Shown piece by piece: positions 52,399-61,656 of a DNA stretch of 64,000 nucleotides. This DNA is from a virus. The translations under genes and the position numbers were made by a program. Location: IMG/VR virus record IMGVR_UViG_3300047322_000252, positions 1 to 64,000 of that record. The stretch is one strand, 5' to 3'. Below the pieces are notes generated by a model. It was not told where the DNA came from, ran no database searches, and saw nothing but the letters and a program-made list of their open reading frames with translations. Within the stretch, counting starts at the first letter, position 1; each line of letters starts with the position of its first letter.

Positions 52399-55003
52399 CG
52401 GCAGCGAGCCGTACGGAGGGGGGACATTCGACTTCAACTCCGGCCGTGGCGGCGGCGGTGGGGGTCGGTTCTCTCGTGCCCTCCGTGCCTTCGGTGGCGG
52501 CTCCGCTCAGGCCTCGTTGAAGTTCGACATCCCGGGCCTCCAGCAGTTCCGGCGTGAGATCGGTGACATCACAACAGGGCTGGGCAGGCTCCGTGAGGAG
52601 TTCAACCGGCTGTCCACAGCGCCCAAGAAGTTCGCTGACGAACTAGCTCGCATCAACCGTGAGTTGGTCGCCATGAAGACCAACCTGGGCAACGCCAAGG
52701 GGGCGGGCTTCGGCACCCCGGCCACCAGCCTCATGCCCGCCTCGTCGTCCGTCTCCACCATGTCCCCGATGGCCCAGACGCCCACCACGGGCGGCATGGC
52801 AGGCAGCTTCGTCCAGGGCTTCATGGGTGGCGGCGGTATGAAGGGTGGCCTCTCTGCGCTGAGCGGCGGTGGCGGTAGCCCGCTCGCTGCCATCACCAAC
52901 ATCATCGGCAGCGCCATCCAGCAGGGCACGCAGTTGGCCATGGGGCGCTTCACCGGCAACATGGCCACGACCGGCGCCTTCGACACCTCGGGCAGCATGA
53001 TCGCCCTGTCGAGTGGTGTGTCTTCCCGGAACCAGATGGGAGCGATCTCCCGCAACGCCCCCTTCTACGGGGATCTGCCCGGCATCGGCCAGACGTTGTT
53101 ACAACAAGCTCAGATCGGTAACGTTTACGGCGGCACCGGCCTGGCTGGTGCCCGAGGCCAGCAGGCAGCAGCGAACATCCAGGGCCTCCAGGCTCTCAAC
53201 CCCGGCATGTCAGCCCAGCAGGCCGGTGGGATGCTCACGGCTCAGTCCCGGAACGTGCAGGGCATCAACCAGGCCCGGATGGTCTTCGGCAATGCCCTCA
53301 CTCCCACTGGTCCAGGTGGAGCGCCGAGGGCGCAGAAGGACATCTTCAAGGCCCTGCTGGACTCCATCGTGCGCCAGGCCCACAACGGGGTGCCCTACAA
53401 CAAGGACCAGATCATCGCCCAGCGGATGCCTGGCTCGAATCTCTACTCCTGGTTGGCCCAGACCGGCTGGGCCGACGACATGATCCAGGTGTGGTTCGAC
53501 TGGGCCATCGGCCAGGCCACCTACGACGTCACCGGCAAGAAGACCTTCGATCCCGCCCGAGACATCAACCAGGTCCGGCCCGGGGGCAAGAGCCTCGCTA
53601 CGAGTATGCAGGAGACGGAGACGAGGAACGCCCAGAAGGAAGCCAATATGGGCAACGCCCAGTACCAGTCGTACATGGACTTCCAGAGCGCTGCCAGGGG
53701 CCTCATCACCGCCCTGGAGAAGCTGGATGACACCATGAACGGCGTCTACAAGGGCATCGGCAAGGCTGGCCCTTTGGCGGGCAACGCCGGTAACGCCCTC
53801 GGCGGGGCGGTGAAGGGCGCTGGCATCGGCGCCACCATCGGCACGCTCATCGAGCCAGGCGGCGGCACGGTCATCGGTGGAGCCATCGGAGGCCTCGTCG
53901 GCGGGGCGGCGGGCTTCTTCGGCATCGGTGATCCGGGCGACAACGGCACGTCCCAGATGAACCCGGACGTGCGCAAGCGGGTCAACACCATGATGGCGGC
54001 GAACCCGGCTCTGCGGGTCAACTCGGGCTATCGCACGAGTATGCAGCAGAAGCGGCTCTACGAGTCCGGGAACCCCAACGTGGCCCGCCCTGGCCGGGGT
54101 CAGCACACCAAGGGCAACGCTGCCGACATCGGCCCGGCCTCGCAGTACGGGTGGCTGGCCAAGAACGCCAAGCGCTTCGGCCTTGACACCGCTGGGCACC
54201 TGGGTGAGCCGTGGCACGTGCAGGTGGCGGGCACCCTGAGCGGAGTCGGAGACGCTGAGTCTTTCCAGCAGTGGTCAGCCGAGACATCAGCCCAGCACAA
54301 CGCTTTCCTGGTGGCCTCGGCGTCAGCAAAGCAGGGTGCAGGTGGCTCCAGTGCGGCTGCTGTCACAGCACCGTCCATGGCCGCTGCTGCCGGTGGCTCT
54401 CCGGATGCTGTGGGCCTCGACGTGGTGGGCAAGGCCCTGTACTCCGCAGGCTTCCGGGGTGACGACCTGGTCAACATGATGGCCATCCCCTCCCGGGAGT
54501 CCAGCTACGTCCCTGGTGCGCACAACCTGAACCCCAACACTGGAGACGACTCCTGGGGCCTGTGGCAGATCAACGTGGCCCCCGGCGCCAACGGGGCCAC
54601 CTTGAAGGCGGTCACCGGCTCTGACGACCCCAACCAGTTGACCGATCCCGCCACCGCCGCCCGAGTCGCTTTCGAGATGTACAAGCGCTCCGGTAACACG
54701 CTGCGGCCGTGGGGCGGGTACAAGGGCATGTCGAACACGTACAACGTGAGCGACGATGCCATCGGCGCCGCCCGTTCGATGGCTCAGAGCCTCTGGCCCA
54801 GTGGCTACGGCGATCCCTCGGGCGGCGCTAGTGGCAATGGCGGTTCCACCAGCGTGACGCACTCGCCGGTCGTCTTCAATGCCACCTTCAACATCTCGGC
54901 TTCGGGCGGTGGCGGCGGGGCCATGGACCTTGACGGCCTGGCCCGGCAACTAGCACCCAAGATCGAGTCCGTAGTCCGTCGAGCAGTAGGGGCCACACGA
55001 TGA
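52391..55003 (+). CDS. tape measure protein with peptidase M15 and lytic transglycosylase domains
   Basis: An 870-residue protein from ATG 52391, with GGAGGA upstream. N-terminal Gly-rich and coiled-coil region (50-100), then Gly/Ala-rich and transmembrane-like segments (GAGIGATIGTLIEPGGGTVIGGAIGGLVGG). The D-Ala-D-Ala peptidase domain (about 515-610) has LRVNSGYRTSMQQKRLYESG, HTKGNAADIG and GEPWHVQ, the M15 His/Asp/His zinc pattern. The SLT domain (about 680-790) has SRESSYVPGAHNLN (catalytic Glu near 702), SWGLWQIN and ALYRA-like helices. It sets tail length and opens cell wall on infection. Two muralytic domains in one tape measure are uncommon. Confidence 0.9.
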   Translation: MADGSEPYGGGTFDFNSGRGGGGGGRFSRALRAFGGGSAQASLKFDIPGLQQFRREIGDITTGLGRLREEFNRLSTAPKKFADELARINRELVAMKTNLGNAKGAGFGTPATSLMPASSSVSTMSPMAQTPTTGGMAGSFVQGFMGGGGMKGGLSALSGGGGSPLAAITNIIGSAIQQGTQLAMGRFTGNMATTGAFDTSGSMIALSSGVSSRNQMGAISRNAPFYGDLPGIGQTLLQQAQIGNVYGGTGLAGARGQQAAANIQGLQALNPGMSAQQAGGMLTAQSRNVQGINQARMVFGNALTPTGPGGAPRAQKDIFKALLDSIVRQAHNGVPYNKDQIIAQRMPGSNLYSWLAQTGWADDMIQVWFDWAIGQATYDVTGKKTFDPARDINQVRPGGKSLATSMQETETRNAQKEANMGNAQYQSYMDFQSAARGLITALEKLDDTMNGVYKGIGKAGPLAGNAGNALGGAVKGAGIGATIGTLIEPGGGTVIGGAIGGLVGGAAGFFGIGDPGDNGTSQMNPDVRKRVNTMMAANPALRVNSGYRTSMQQKRLYESGNPNVARPGRGQHTKGNAADIGPASQYGWLAKNAKRFGLDTAGHLGEPWHVQVAGTLSGVGDAESFQQWSAETSAQHNAFLVASASAKQGAGGSSAAAVTAPSMAAAAGGSPDAVGLDVVGKALYSAGFRGDDLVNMMAIPSRESSYVPGAHNLNPNTGDDSWGLWQINVAPGANGATLKAVTGSDDPNQLTDPATAARVAFEMYKRSGNTLRPWGGYKGMSNTYNVSDDAIGAARSMAQSLWPSGYGDPSGGASGNGGSTSVTHSPVVFNATFNISASGGGGGAMDLDGLARQLAPKIESVVRRAVGATR

Positions 55004-56694
55004 GCGTTGATTCCGACATCGGTTCGGGGAGTGATCGCAGCCCGAGCTACAACATCGGAGGGGCACCGCCCTACGGCTGGACGGGTACCCCGGGCTACAA
55101 CCCCTTCCAGGCTCCCAGTGAGAAGGAGACGTTCGGGGAGGTGGCGCTCTACGAGCGCATGGACTGGACAGGTGGTGTCACTGCCGACGCAGCCCAGAAG
55201 GAGTTGCAGAACCCGCCCTTCATCGGCGTGGGGAGCACCAGCGCCCGGGTTCCGGGGCACATGGCCAACAGCAGCAACCCGGCCATCCCGCACCGCATCC
55301 TGCGGGGCTACATGCGCCGCTTCGACACCAACCCGGCGAGTACTGACAACGCCTCGGACCCGTCGAAGAGCTACAAGGCCCGGCTCTTCTTCATGTGGAA
55401 CCCCCAGTTCATCGAGCGCACGTACGCAGCGCTGGAGGACATCCAGCAGTTCCTCAACCTCACCAACCAGGCCAACGGGCCGGTGAACAATGAGGACACG
55501 CAGCCGTACTTGAAGACGGAGGTGGGCTTCTCTCTGGTCTTCGACCGGCAGGAGGAGGTGAACCGCTTCCCGAACCACCCTGGCTGTCTGGTGGACCTGG
55601 CGGTGTTCGACCTGCTGTCGAGAGGTGGCTCCCCAGCCGGACAGATGACCAAGGAGGCGTTGAAGGCGCTGGACGACGCTGGTGGGACGGTGGCGGGAGG
55701 CCCGTCCAGCAAGAGCCTGATCTTCAACCCCGGCATCAAGATCGCCGTCATCTTCTCGCCCTACATCGTCTACTTCGGCAACATCATCGACGTGCGGGCC
55801 ACCTTCGAGAAGTTCTCGCACCGCATGACGCCTACTCGTATGACGCTGGACTTGAAGATGCGGCTCTACGCCTTCGGCAGCCTGAACCAGTTGAAGGCCT
55901 CGGACCAGGCAGCGGTGTCCTCTTCAGCTTCAGCAGCGGCATACCAGGCGGGGCCTCTGGGAGCAGTGGACCCCACGACGGTGACGGCCAAGAGCCAGGA
56001 CGAGAAGGACCGGCTCAACATCCAGGGGGCCAGGGACGCCATGTCCTGGGGTGAGCACTGGATCGGCAAGGTCAACTACGAGGCCGGGGCGACCCGGTGT
56101 GCGAACGCTGGAGCGGACAGCTACGACAAGCCGGACTCCAACATCCCGCTGGCCTTCGACTGCTCCAGCTTCGTGGCCCGGTGTTTCTGCGTGATCGGGT
56201 GGGGTCCCACACTGGGCATCGACCCTTGTTCTGACACCAACGGGTTCGAGACAGCGATCAAGAACAACCCCAGCGCCTGGTACGTGTACTGGTTCAGCAA
56301 CGAGATGATGCGTGCTCAGAACAACGGAAGCTCCACCAGCGCTGTGTTCACCGTGCTGACCAGTCAGATCCGGCCCGGGGACTGCATCCTGCGCTCCGGT
56401 ACCGGCCCCAACGGACACATCGCTTTCATCCATGCGGTCATCGAGGCAGGTAAGACCTACGAGATCTTGCATACCAACACCTCGAAGCCGCCCAACAACA
56501 AGGTCCACCTGGACACCTACACCCTGGACCACATCGTCAACGGCGACGGCAACAGCATGAAGCCGTACACGCACCTCATCCGGGCGCAGCCCATCCCGCT
56601 GGTGAAGCCAGCCGAGCAGAAGGCTGCCCCGAGCAACCCGGCGCCGCAGATGGTGATGGCCCGGTCCACGATCTCTCTGGCTGGGCGGTTCTGA
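55000..56694 (+). CDS. baseplate protein with NlpC/P60 endopeptidase domain
   Basis: A 564-residue protein from ATG 55000 (ATGA overlap). Residues 20-330 form a baseplate-type region (tail hub-like, beta-rich). Residues about 345-510 are an NlpC/P60 domain: FDCSSFVARCF with catalytic Cys near 387, and GHIAFIHAVI with His near 471. These cut peptide cross-links in peptidoglycan. With the tape measure domains this gives the virion three wall-cleaving activities. Confidence 0.82.
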   Translation: MSVDSDIGSGSDRSPSYNIGGAPPYGWTGTPGYNPFQAPSEKETFGEVALYERMDWTGGVTADAAQKELQNPPFIGVGSTSARVPGHMANSSNPAIPHRILRGYMRRFDTNPASTDNASDPSKSYKARLFFMWNPQFIERTYAALEDIQQFLNLTNQANGPVNNEDTQPYLKTEVGFSLVFDRQEEVNRFPNHPGCLVDLAVFDLLSRGGSPAGQMTKEALKALDDAGGTVAGGPSSKSLIFNPGIKIAVIFSPYIVYFGNIIDVRATFEKFSHRMTPTRMTLDLKMRLYAFGSLNQLKASDQAAVSSSASAAAYQAGPLGAVDPTTVTAKSQDEKDRLNIQGARDAMSWGEHWIGKVNYEAGATRCANAGADSYDKPDSNIPLAFDCSSFVARCFCVIGWGPTLGIDPCSDTNGFETAIKNNPSAWYVYWFSNEMMRAQNNGSSTSAVFTVLTSQIRPGDCILRSGTGPNGHIAFIHAVIEAGKTYEILHTNTSKPPNNKVHLDTYTLDHIVNGDGNSMKPYTHLIRAQPIPLVKPAEQKAAPSNPAPQMVMARSTISLAGRF

Positions 56695-56978
56695 TGATCA
56701 CCGCTGCCTCCCGCTACACCCAGGGCGAGGCCTTGTGGGTCACCACCAAGGACCCTGACGTGGGCCGGGGCAACAAGCTCACGGTGTTCCTCAACACCGT
56801 CACCTACCTCACCAGCCCCTACTCCGTGGCGCTGGTGAAGGAGACGGACGACATGAGCCTGTTCGCTTTCACCGCCTACGCCGACCCTCGGCGGTGGTGG
56901 GTGATCGCTGATGCCAACCCGCAGGTGTTCCACCCTTGGGACGCCCGCCCTGGCCAGTCCGTGCGGGTGCCGTCGTGA
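56694..56978 (+). CDS. LysM-like tail protein
   Basis: A 94-residue protein from ATG 56694 (TGATG overlap). ADPRRWWVIADANPQVFHPWDARPGQSVRVPS at the C-terminus matches the W..A..N....P..L.PGQ.l.iP ending of LysM/gpX-type baseplate proteins. The N-terminus is beta-rich. It probably stabilises the hub next to the tape measure end. Confidence 0.75.
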   Translation: MITAASRYTQGEALWVTTKDPDVGRGNKLTVFLNTVTYLTSPYSVALVKETDDMSLFAFTAYADPRRWWVIADANPQVFHPWDARPGQSVRVPS

Positions 56979-58192
56979 CTACCTCCCCCTCGCTGGTCCA
57001 GCCTGCTCGCAGCCCGACCACCGTCATCGGGGACATCCGGGTGAACGAGCGTTCCATCCTGGTCACTCCCACGCACGGCACGCTCACCCGCAAGGAGGAT
57101 GAGCACGACACCGCCAGCATCTTCGTGGTCACCGGCACTCGTGCCACGGACTTCGATCAGCTACCGAACCAGCGCATCGAGTTCGCCTACGGCACTCCCG
57201 GCAACAAGAGCACCTTCCAGGGTTATGTCAACAGCGTGATGCCGCAGAAGCGGTTGGTGGGTAACCAGACTGTCACCGTGCAGGAGATCTTCTGCTACGG
57301 GGCCTCGATGGTGTTGAAGGGCAACGTCCCCCGCTTCTTCACGTCATTGACATTGACGCAGATGATGCAGCGCATCGTGAGCGAGGCCAACCTGGGCTTC
57401 TCCGACGAGTTCCGCAACGACACGATGGTGTGGCGCTCTCTGGCCCAGACCTCGGAGTCGGACTGGGAGATGTTGCTGGCCATGGCGAACCGCCTGGCTG
57501 CTCGCATCCTCTACGACCAGGGTGTCGTGCGCCTCATCGACTACCGGGACATCGCCTACCGCATGCTCCCGGTGCGCAAGCTCCTGAGCGGGAGCATGGA
57601 CCCGGACTTCTCGGCCTCCGAGACGGGCAACTTCGGGTCGGGCGCCGTGGTCGAGTACGTGCCCATCAGCGTCGGTGTCCAGGACCCGGCCTACCGCACG
57701 CCCACCACCGCCTACCTGGCCGGGAAGTCGGCCGTGGTGCTGACCCCGCCGCTGGCCAGGCTCACGGCTCAGCCCTCGGTCATGAAGAACACCTGGGGGT
57801 CGGCACTGGTGGGCCGCTTCGCCACCGACATGCCTGCGTCATCACAACAAGAGGCCGAGATCATCCAGCAGGGCTTCTACAACCCACCGTGGCCCCAGCA
57901 GGCCGAGGTTCGCATCGAGGGGGACGCCACCGCCTCTCCTGGCACCGTGGTGCAGATCTCCTCGAAGCGGGGGCAAACCATGTCCCCGACCTACGACGGT
58001 CTGTGGTACGTCAGTGGGGTGCAGCACGACATCGGCCTCAACAAGCGCTTCTACACCGTGCTGACCGTGGGTCGGCAGGCTGAGCGGGGCATGAACTGGT
58101 ATCAGTACCGGCCGTTCTGGCTGAGTGACAAGCGTGGCCCGCCCACTCTGCGCTCGTCGGGCGCTGGACAGTGGATCTCGAACTGGAGGTGA
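56975..58192 (+). CDS. baseplate hub/tail spike protein (late control D-like)
   Basis: A 405-residue protein from GTG 56975 (GTGA overlap). NERSILVTPTHGTLTRKEDEHDTASIFVVTG, then QRIVSEANLGFSDEFRNDTMVWRSLAQTSESDWEMLLAMANRLAARILYDQGVVRLIDYRD match the gpD/gp27-type hub fold. The C-terminal domain GLWYVSGVQHDIGLNKRFYTVLTVGR is typical. It forms the hub carrying the puncturing spike. A copy of the dispersed repeat lies at 57345. Confidence 0.82.
   Translation: MTTSPSLVQPARSPTTVIGDIRVNERSILVTPTHGTLTRKEDEHDTASIFVVTGTRATDFDQLPNQRIEFAYGTPGNKSTFQGYVNSVMPQKRLVGNQTVTVQEIFCYGASMVLKGNVPRFFTSLTLTQMMQRIVSEANLGFSDEFRNDTMVWRSLAQTSESDWEMLLAMANRLAARILYDQGVVRLIDYRDIAYRMLPVRKLLSGSMDPDFSASETGNFGSGAVVEYVPISVGVQDPAYRTPTTAYLAGKSAVVLTPPLARLTAQPSVMKNTWGSALVGRFATDMPASSQQEAEIIQQGFYNPPWPQQAEVRIEGDATASPGTVVQISSKRGQTMSPTYDGLWYVSGVQHDIGLNKRFYTVLTVGRQAERGMNWYQYRPFWLSDKRGPPTLRSSGAGQWISNWR
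57345..57358 (+). repeat. dispersed 14-base repeat, copy 17
   Basis: CATTGACATTGACG (13 of 14), encoding LTLT with TTG ACA codons, uncommon here. Confidence 0.7.
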
Positions 58193-58193
58193 C

Positions 58194-58586
58194 ATGCAGG
58201 CGCTCAGATTCCCCTTCCAGATCGACATCTACGGGCACGTCTCTGTTGTAACAACGTACCCGGAGGTCATCCGTGGGCAGTTGATCGACGTGCTGATGAC
58301 CAACGAGAACGAGCGGGTCATGCACCCCACCTACGGCGCCAACATGGAAGCGGCCCTCTTCGATCCCACTGACGTGTTGGTGCAGGCTGATGCAGCCCAG
58401 CAAGTGTCTGAGCGGATCACCACCTTCGCTCCCCGGGTGAACCTGCGGGACGTCAGGTTCTCTGCGGACCCTCTCCAGCCAGGCAGGCTCTTCGTGGACG
58501 TCAGTTACTCGGCCGGGGCCTTCGATGAGGCTCGCTCTCTGCGCATCCCGGTCGCCAACTTCCTGAGCGAGGAGTCCTCGGTATGA
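58194..58586 (+). CDS. baseplate wedge protein (gp25-like)
   Basis: A 130-residue protein from ATG 58194, with GGAGGTG upstream. PEVIRGQLIDVLMTNENERVMHPTYGANMEAALFDP, then AAQQVSERITTFAPRVNLRDVRF is the GPW/gp25 fold. It joins the wedges around the hub. Its stop overlaps the next ATG. A TGTTGTAACAACG box lies inside at about 58244. Confidence 0.9.
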   Translation: MQALRFPFQIDIYGHVSVVTTYPEVIRGQLIDVLMTNENERVMHPTYGANMEAALFDPTDVLVQADAAQQVSERITTFAPRVNLRDVRFSADPLQPGRLFVDVSYSAGAFDEARSLRIPVANFLSEESSV

Positions 58587-60076
58587 CCGCACCCATCGAG
58601 ATGGACTACACGAACAGGGACTACGACTCTCTCGTCTCCTTCCTGGTGAGCGCCGCCCGGGGGTTCATGCCCGAGTGGGTCACCGTGGGCGAGACAACCG
58701 ACTTCGGAACTTTGTTGTTAGAACTGTTTGCTTACGTCGGAGACGTGACCAACTACTACATCGACCGGGTCGCTGCCGAGCCGTTCCTGGCCACTGCCCA
58801 GCGTCGTCAGAGCGTCCTCGGCATAGCCGACATGCTGGGGTACACCCCCATCGCCCAGCAGGCTGCCTCGGGCATCGTCACCTTCACCCTGGACGACACC
58901 GCCTACCTGAACAGCACCACCACCATCCCGTCAGGGACCGTGGTGCAGACGGGCCAGAGCGAGGGCCAGGGGGCCGTCTTCTTCGAGACGACCACCAACG
59001 CCTACCTGGGCCAGTCGGTGCGCACCGCTGACATCGGTGTGAACGAGGGCCGCACCATCGCCACCGAGTACGTGGCGATCTCCAACGGCGCCCCCATGCA
59101 GGAGTACGTGCTGATGAACGCCGGGGTGATCCACCGCAGCACCCGGCTTTACGTGCAGGAGACGGACACCTCCGTCATCGAGTGGAGCTACGTGGACAAC
59201 CTGGTGGTGGCCGACCCCGACGCCTCGGTGTGGACCACCTACCTGGACGACCAGCAGTTCCTGCACATCGTCTTCGGAGACAACGTGGCCGGGCGCATCC
59301 CGCCCAACGGCGCTCAGGTCACCTGCTCCTACCGCTACGGCGCCGGGGCACGAGGCAACGTGGCCGGGGGCACCATCACCCAGATCACACCACCGATCGC
59401 TGGCGTGAGCGTGGTCAACGCCGCCGACAGCCCCTGCAACGGCGGCGCTGACAACGAGTCGATCGACCAGATGCGCTACTCGATCCCCCGAGCGGCCAAG
59501 CTCCGGGACCGGGCCATCACCCTCCAGGACTTCGCAGACCTGGCCCACCAGGTACCCGGTGTGGCAAAGGCCACAGCAACGGGCCAGTTCTACACGAACA
59601 TCAAGGTGTACATCGCCCCGGTGGGCGGGGGCTACCCCTCGGTTGACCTGCGGGCAGCGGTGGACACCTACCTCACCGAGCGGGCCTTGGTGGGCACCGC
59701 TGTCGATGTCCACCCGCTGAGCACTTCCGAGCAGTTGTATCAACAGATCCACCTGGCGCTCGACGTCCACGTCCGCAAGGAGTTCGGCCAGTTGACCGTG
59801 GCCAATGGCGTGCGGGACGCCATGACCGCCCTCTTCGCCTTCGACTCCTCGGACTTCGGCAAGTTCTACTCCCAGGGCGACGTGTACCACGCTGCGCTGG
59901 CCGTCACCGGGGTGGACTACATCGTCTTGAAGGCCATGCAGTTCTACGCCGCCGACAACAGCACCCTTGTGGCTCCCGCCATCGGTGACCTCACGGCCAG
60001 CCCGATCCTCATCCCGCTGCTCGACACCACCGACACGATCAAGTTCGTGCTCACCCCCATCGGGGGCCTGACGTGA
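58583..60076 (+). CDS. baseplate J-like wedge protein
   Basis: A 497-residue protein from ATG 58583. MDYTNRDYDSLVSFLVSAARGFMPEWVTVGETTDFGTLLLELFAYVGDVTNYYIDRVAAEPFLATA is the standard baseplate J opening. PAADSPCNGGADNESIDQMRYSIPRAAKLRDRAITLQDFADLAHQVPGVAKATA fits the conserved middle. The TTG TTG TTA GAA codon run at 58711-58731 is unlike the rest of the gene. It connects wedge and hub. Confidence 0.92.
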   Translation: MTAPIEMDYTNRDYDSLVSFLVSAARGFMPEWVTVGETTDFGTLLLELFAYVGDVTNYYIDRVAAEPFLATAQRRQSVLGIADMLGYTPIAQQAASGIVTFTLDDTAYLNSTTTIPSGTVVQTGQSEGQGAVFFETTTNAYLGQSVRTADIGVNEGRTIATEYVAISNGAPMQEYVLMNAGVIHRSTRLYVQETDTSVIEWSYVDNLVVADPDASVWTTYLDDQQFLHIVFGDNVAGRIPPNGAQVTCSYRYGAGARGNVAGGTITQITPPIAGVSVVNAADSPCNGGADNESIDQMRYSIPRAAKLRDRAITLQDFADLAHQVPGVAKATATGQFYTNIKVYIAPVGGGYPSVDLRAAVDTYLTERALVGTAVDVHPLSTSEQLYQQIHLALDVHVRKEFGQLTVANGVRDAMTALFAFDSSDFGKFYSQGDVYHAALAVTGVDYIVLKAMQFYAADNSTLVAPAIGDLTASPILIPLLDTTDTIKFVLTPIGGLT

Positions 60077-61656
60077 CGGACTTCCGCCCCTTCACCATCC
60101 GGCGCACCATCGGCGGCGACGTCGTCCGCTCGACCGCTGGATGGCACGGAGCGCTGCGGTACGGCCCCGTCCAGGTCCCGTTCGACATCGTGGACGGGAC
60201 CACTCTCGACGGCATGCCCATCGGGTATGACACTGGCCTCGTCACGGTGCGGATTCCCCCCACCGTGCCGTGGGTTGAGGCGGTACTGGTGCGGGGTGCC
60301 TTCGGGCCTCCCACCACACCGCTGGACGGGGTGCCGGTCTGGTACGAGGAGGGCCACGATCCTCACGACCCGGACCAGTTCAGCCAGATGGTCATGGACA
60401 CGCCGCTCACCGGGGGCTACTGGTATTACTACACGCTCTTCCTGTACTTCGGCTCGCCCCCCACCTGGCTGGCTGCGGCCACCGTGGCGCTGCTGGTGCC
60501 CCGCAACTACGGCACCGCCGAGAAGCTGTTCAGCCTGATCCCGCAGTTCTACCAGTCCACCGACGATCAGCAGGCGGCTGACGGGCGCAACGGACCGCTG
60601 CGGAAGTTCACGGCCATCCTGGGTTATGACAACGACTACGAGCGCACGCTCCTCGACGGCGTGCTCAACGTCTACGACCCGGACCGGGCGCCCTTGAAGT
60701 TCGTCCAGCTACTGGGCACCAACCTGGGCCTTCCCATCGAGCAGGCCCTCGGCGGCGCTCGCTACCGCACCCTGGTGGGTGGCCTCACCCAGCTAGAGGA
60801 CCTGCGGGGTACCTCCATCGGCCTGGAGGCGTTCATCTACGCCGCCAGCAACTACCGCTGTGATGTGACAACGGGAGGAAACTCCCTGCTCACGCCGGAC
60901 GACGCCGAGTTCGTGAATGGAGTGGGGCACTGGCAGAAGTTCCTCAACTCTGCTATCACAACATTCCAGAACGCCATCTCCCACGCCACGCCTGCGGTGC
61001 CTGGGGACCAGTGGGCCAACCTGGTCCTGCGCAAGTACACCGGCAACGCCAGCCCGCCCATCCCTCCGGTGCCCAGCGCCGGGCAGGGGATCATGGAGAT
61101 CATCGATCTGGCGACCACGCACCTCTACACCGACTTCGTCATCGTCTGTGGCCTCAGCCCGACCGGATCTACTGGGGGCCTGCCGGACGCCATCCAGTTC
61201 GGCATCCCGGTGCGAGGCGGGGAACTGTGGGAGTTCAGCTTCAACATGGTCAAGCCCACCGCTGGCCCGACTGCTCAGGTGGTCGCCTCGTGGGTCGCCT
61301 ACGACACCAACGGCGTCTTGAAGGGCGTCTACCAGGACGCCACAACCTACGCCCCCAACGGCTACCTGTCCGACACCGGGGCCTGGACCAAGTACCGGAT
61401 GCAGCACATCATCGCCTCGGGCGGCGACGGCCTCGTCACCGACCCAGCGGGCGGCATCTGCGGCTACATCATCCCCTGCATCTGGTGGCATGCACCGACA
61501 GCCATGACTGCCCGGTACATCATGGGGGCCATGCTGACCAGCATCAAGGGCGTGGGTGGGGCCATCGTGCCGCTGCCGCCTGACGTGTACCTGACCCTCG
61601 GGTCCACCAAGCTGCTCAATAGCCCACAATCGATACTGGGGCCAGATCCGGCATGA
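60073..61656 (+). CDS. tail protein I-like baseplate protein with receptor-binding C-terminus
   Basis: A 527-residue protein from GTG 60073. An N-terminal beta domain (1-140). The central PLRKFTAILGYDNDYERTLLDGVLNVYDPDRAPLKFVQLLGTNLGLPIEQALGGARYRTLVGGLTQLEDLRGTSIGLEAFI matches phage tail protein I. The C-terminal 200 residues look like a beta-sandwich carbohydrate-binding module (FWEFSFNMVK... YRMQHIIASGG). It links baseplate and fibres. Confidence 0.82.
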   Translation: MTDFRPFTIRRTIGGDVVRSTAGWHGALRYGPVQVPFDIVDGTTLDGMPIGYDTGLVTVRIPPTVPWVEAVLVRGAFGPPTTPLDGVPVWYEEGHDPHDPDQFSQMVMDTPLTGGYWYYYTLFLYFGSPPTWLAAATVALLVPRNYGTAEKLFSLIPQFYQSTDDQQAADGRNGPLRKFTAILGYDNDYERTLLDGVLNVYDPDRAPLKFVQLLGTNLGLPIEQALGGARYRTLVGGLTQLEDLRGTSIGLEAFIYAASNYRCDVTTGGNSLLTPDDAEFVNGVGHWQKFLNSAITTFQNAISHATPAVPGDQWANLVLRKYTGNASPPIPPVPSAGQGIMEIIDLATTHLYTDFVIVCGLSPTGSTGGLPDAIQFGIPVRGGELWEFSFNMVKPTAGPTAQVVASWVAYDTNGVLKGVYQDATTYAPNGYLSDTGAWTKYRMQHIIASGGDGLVTDPAGGICGYIIPCIWWHAPTAMTARYIMGAMLTSIKGVGGAIVPLPPDVYLTLGSTKLLNSPQSILGPDPA

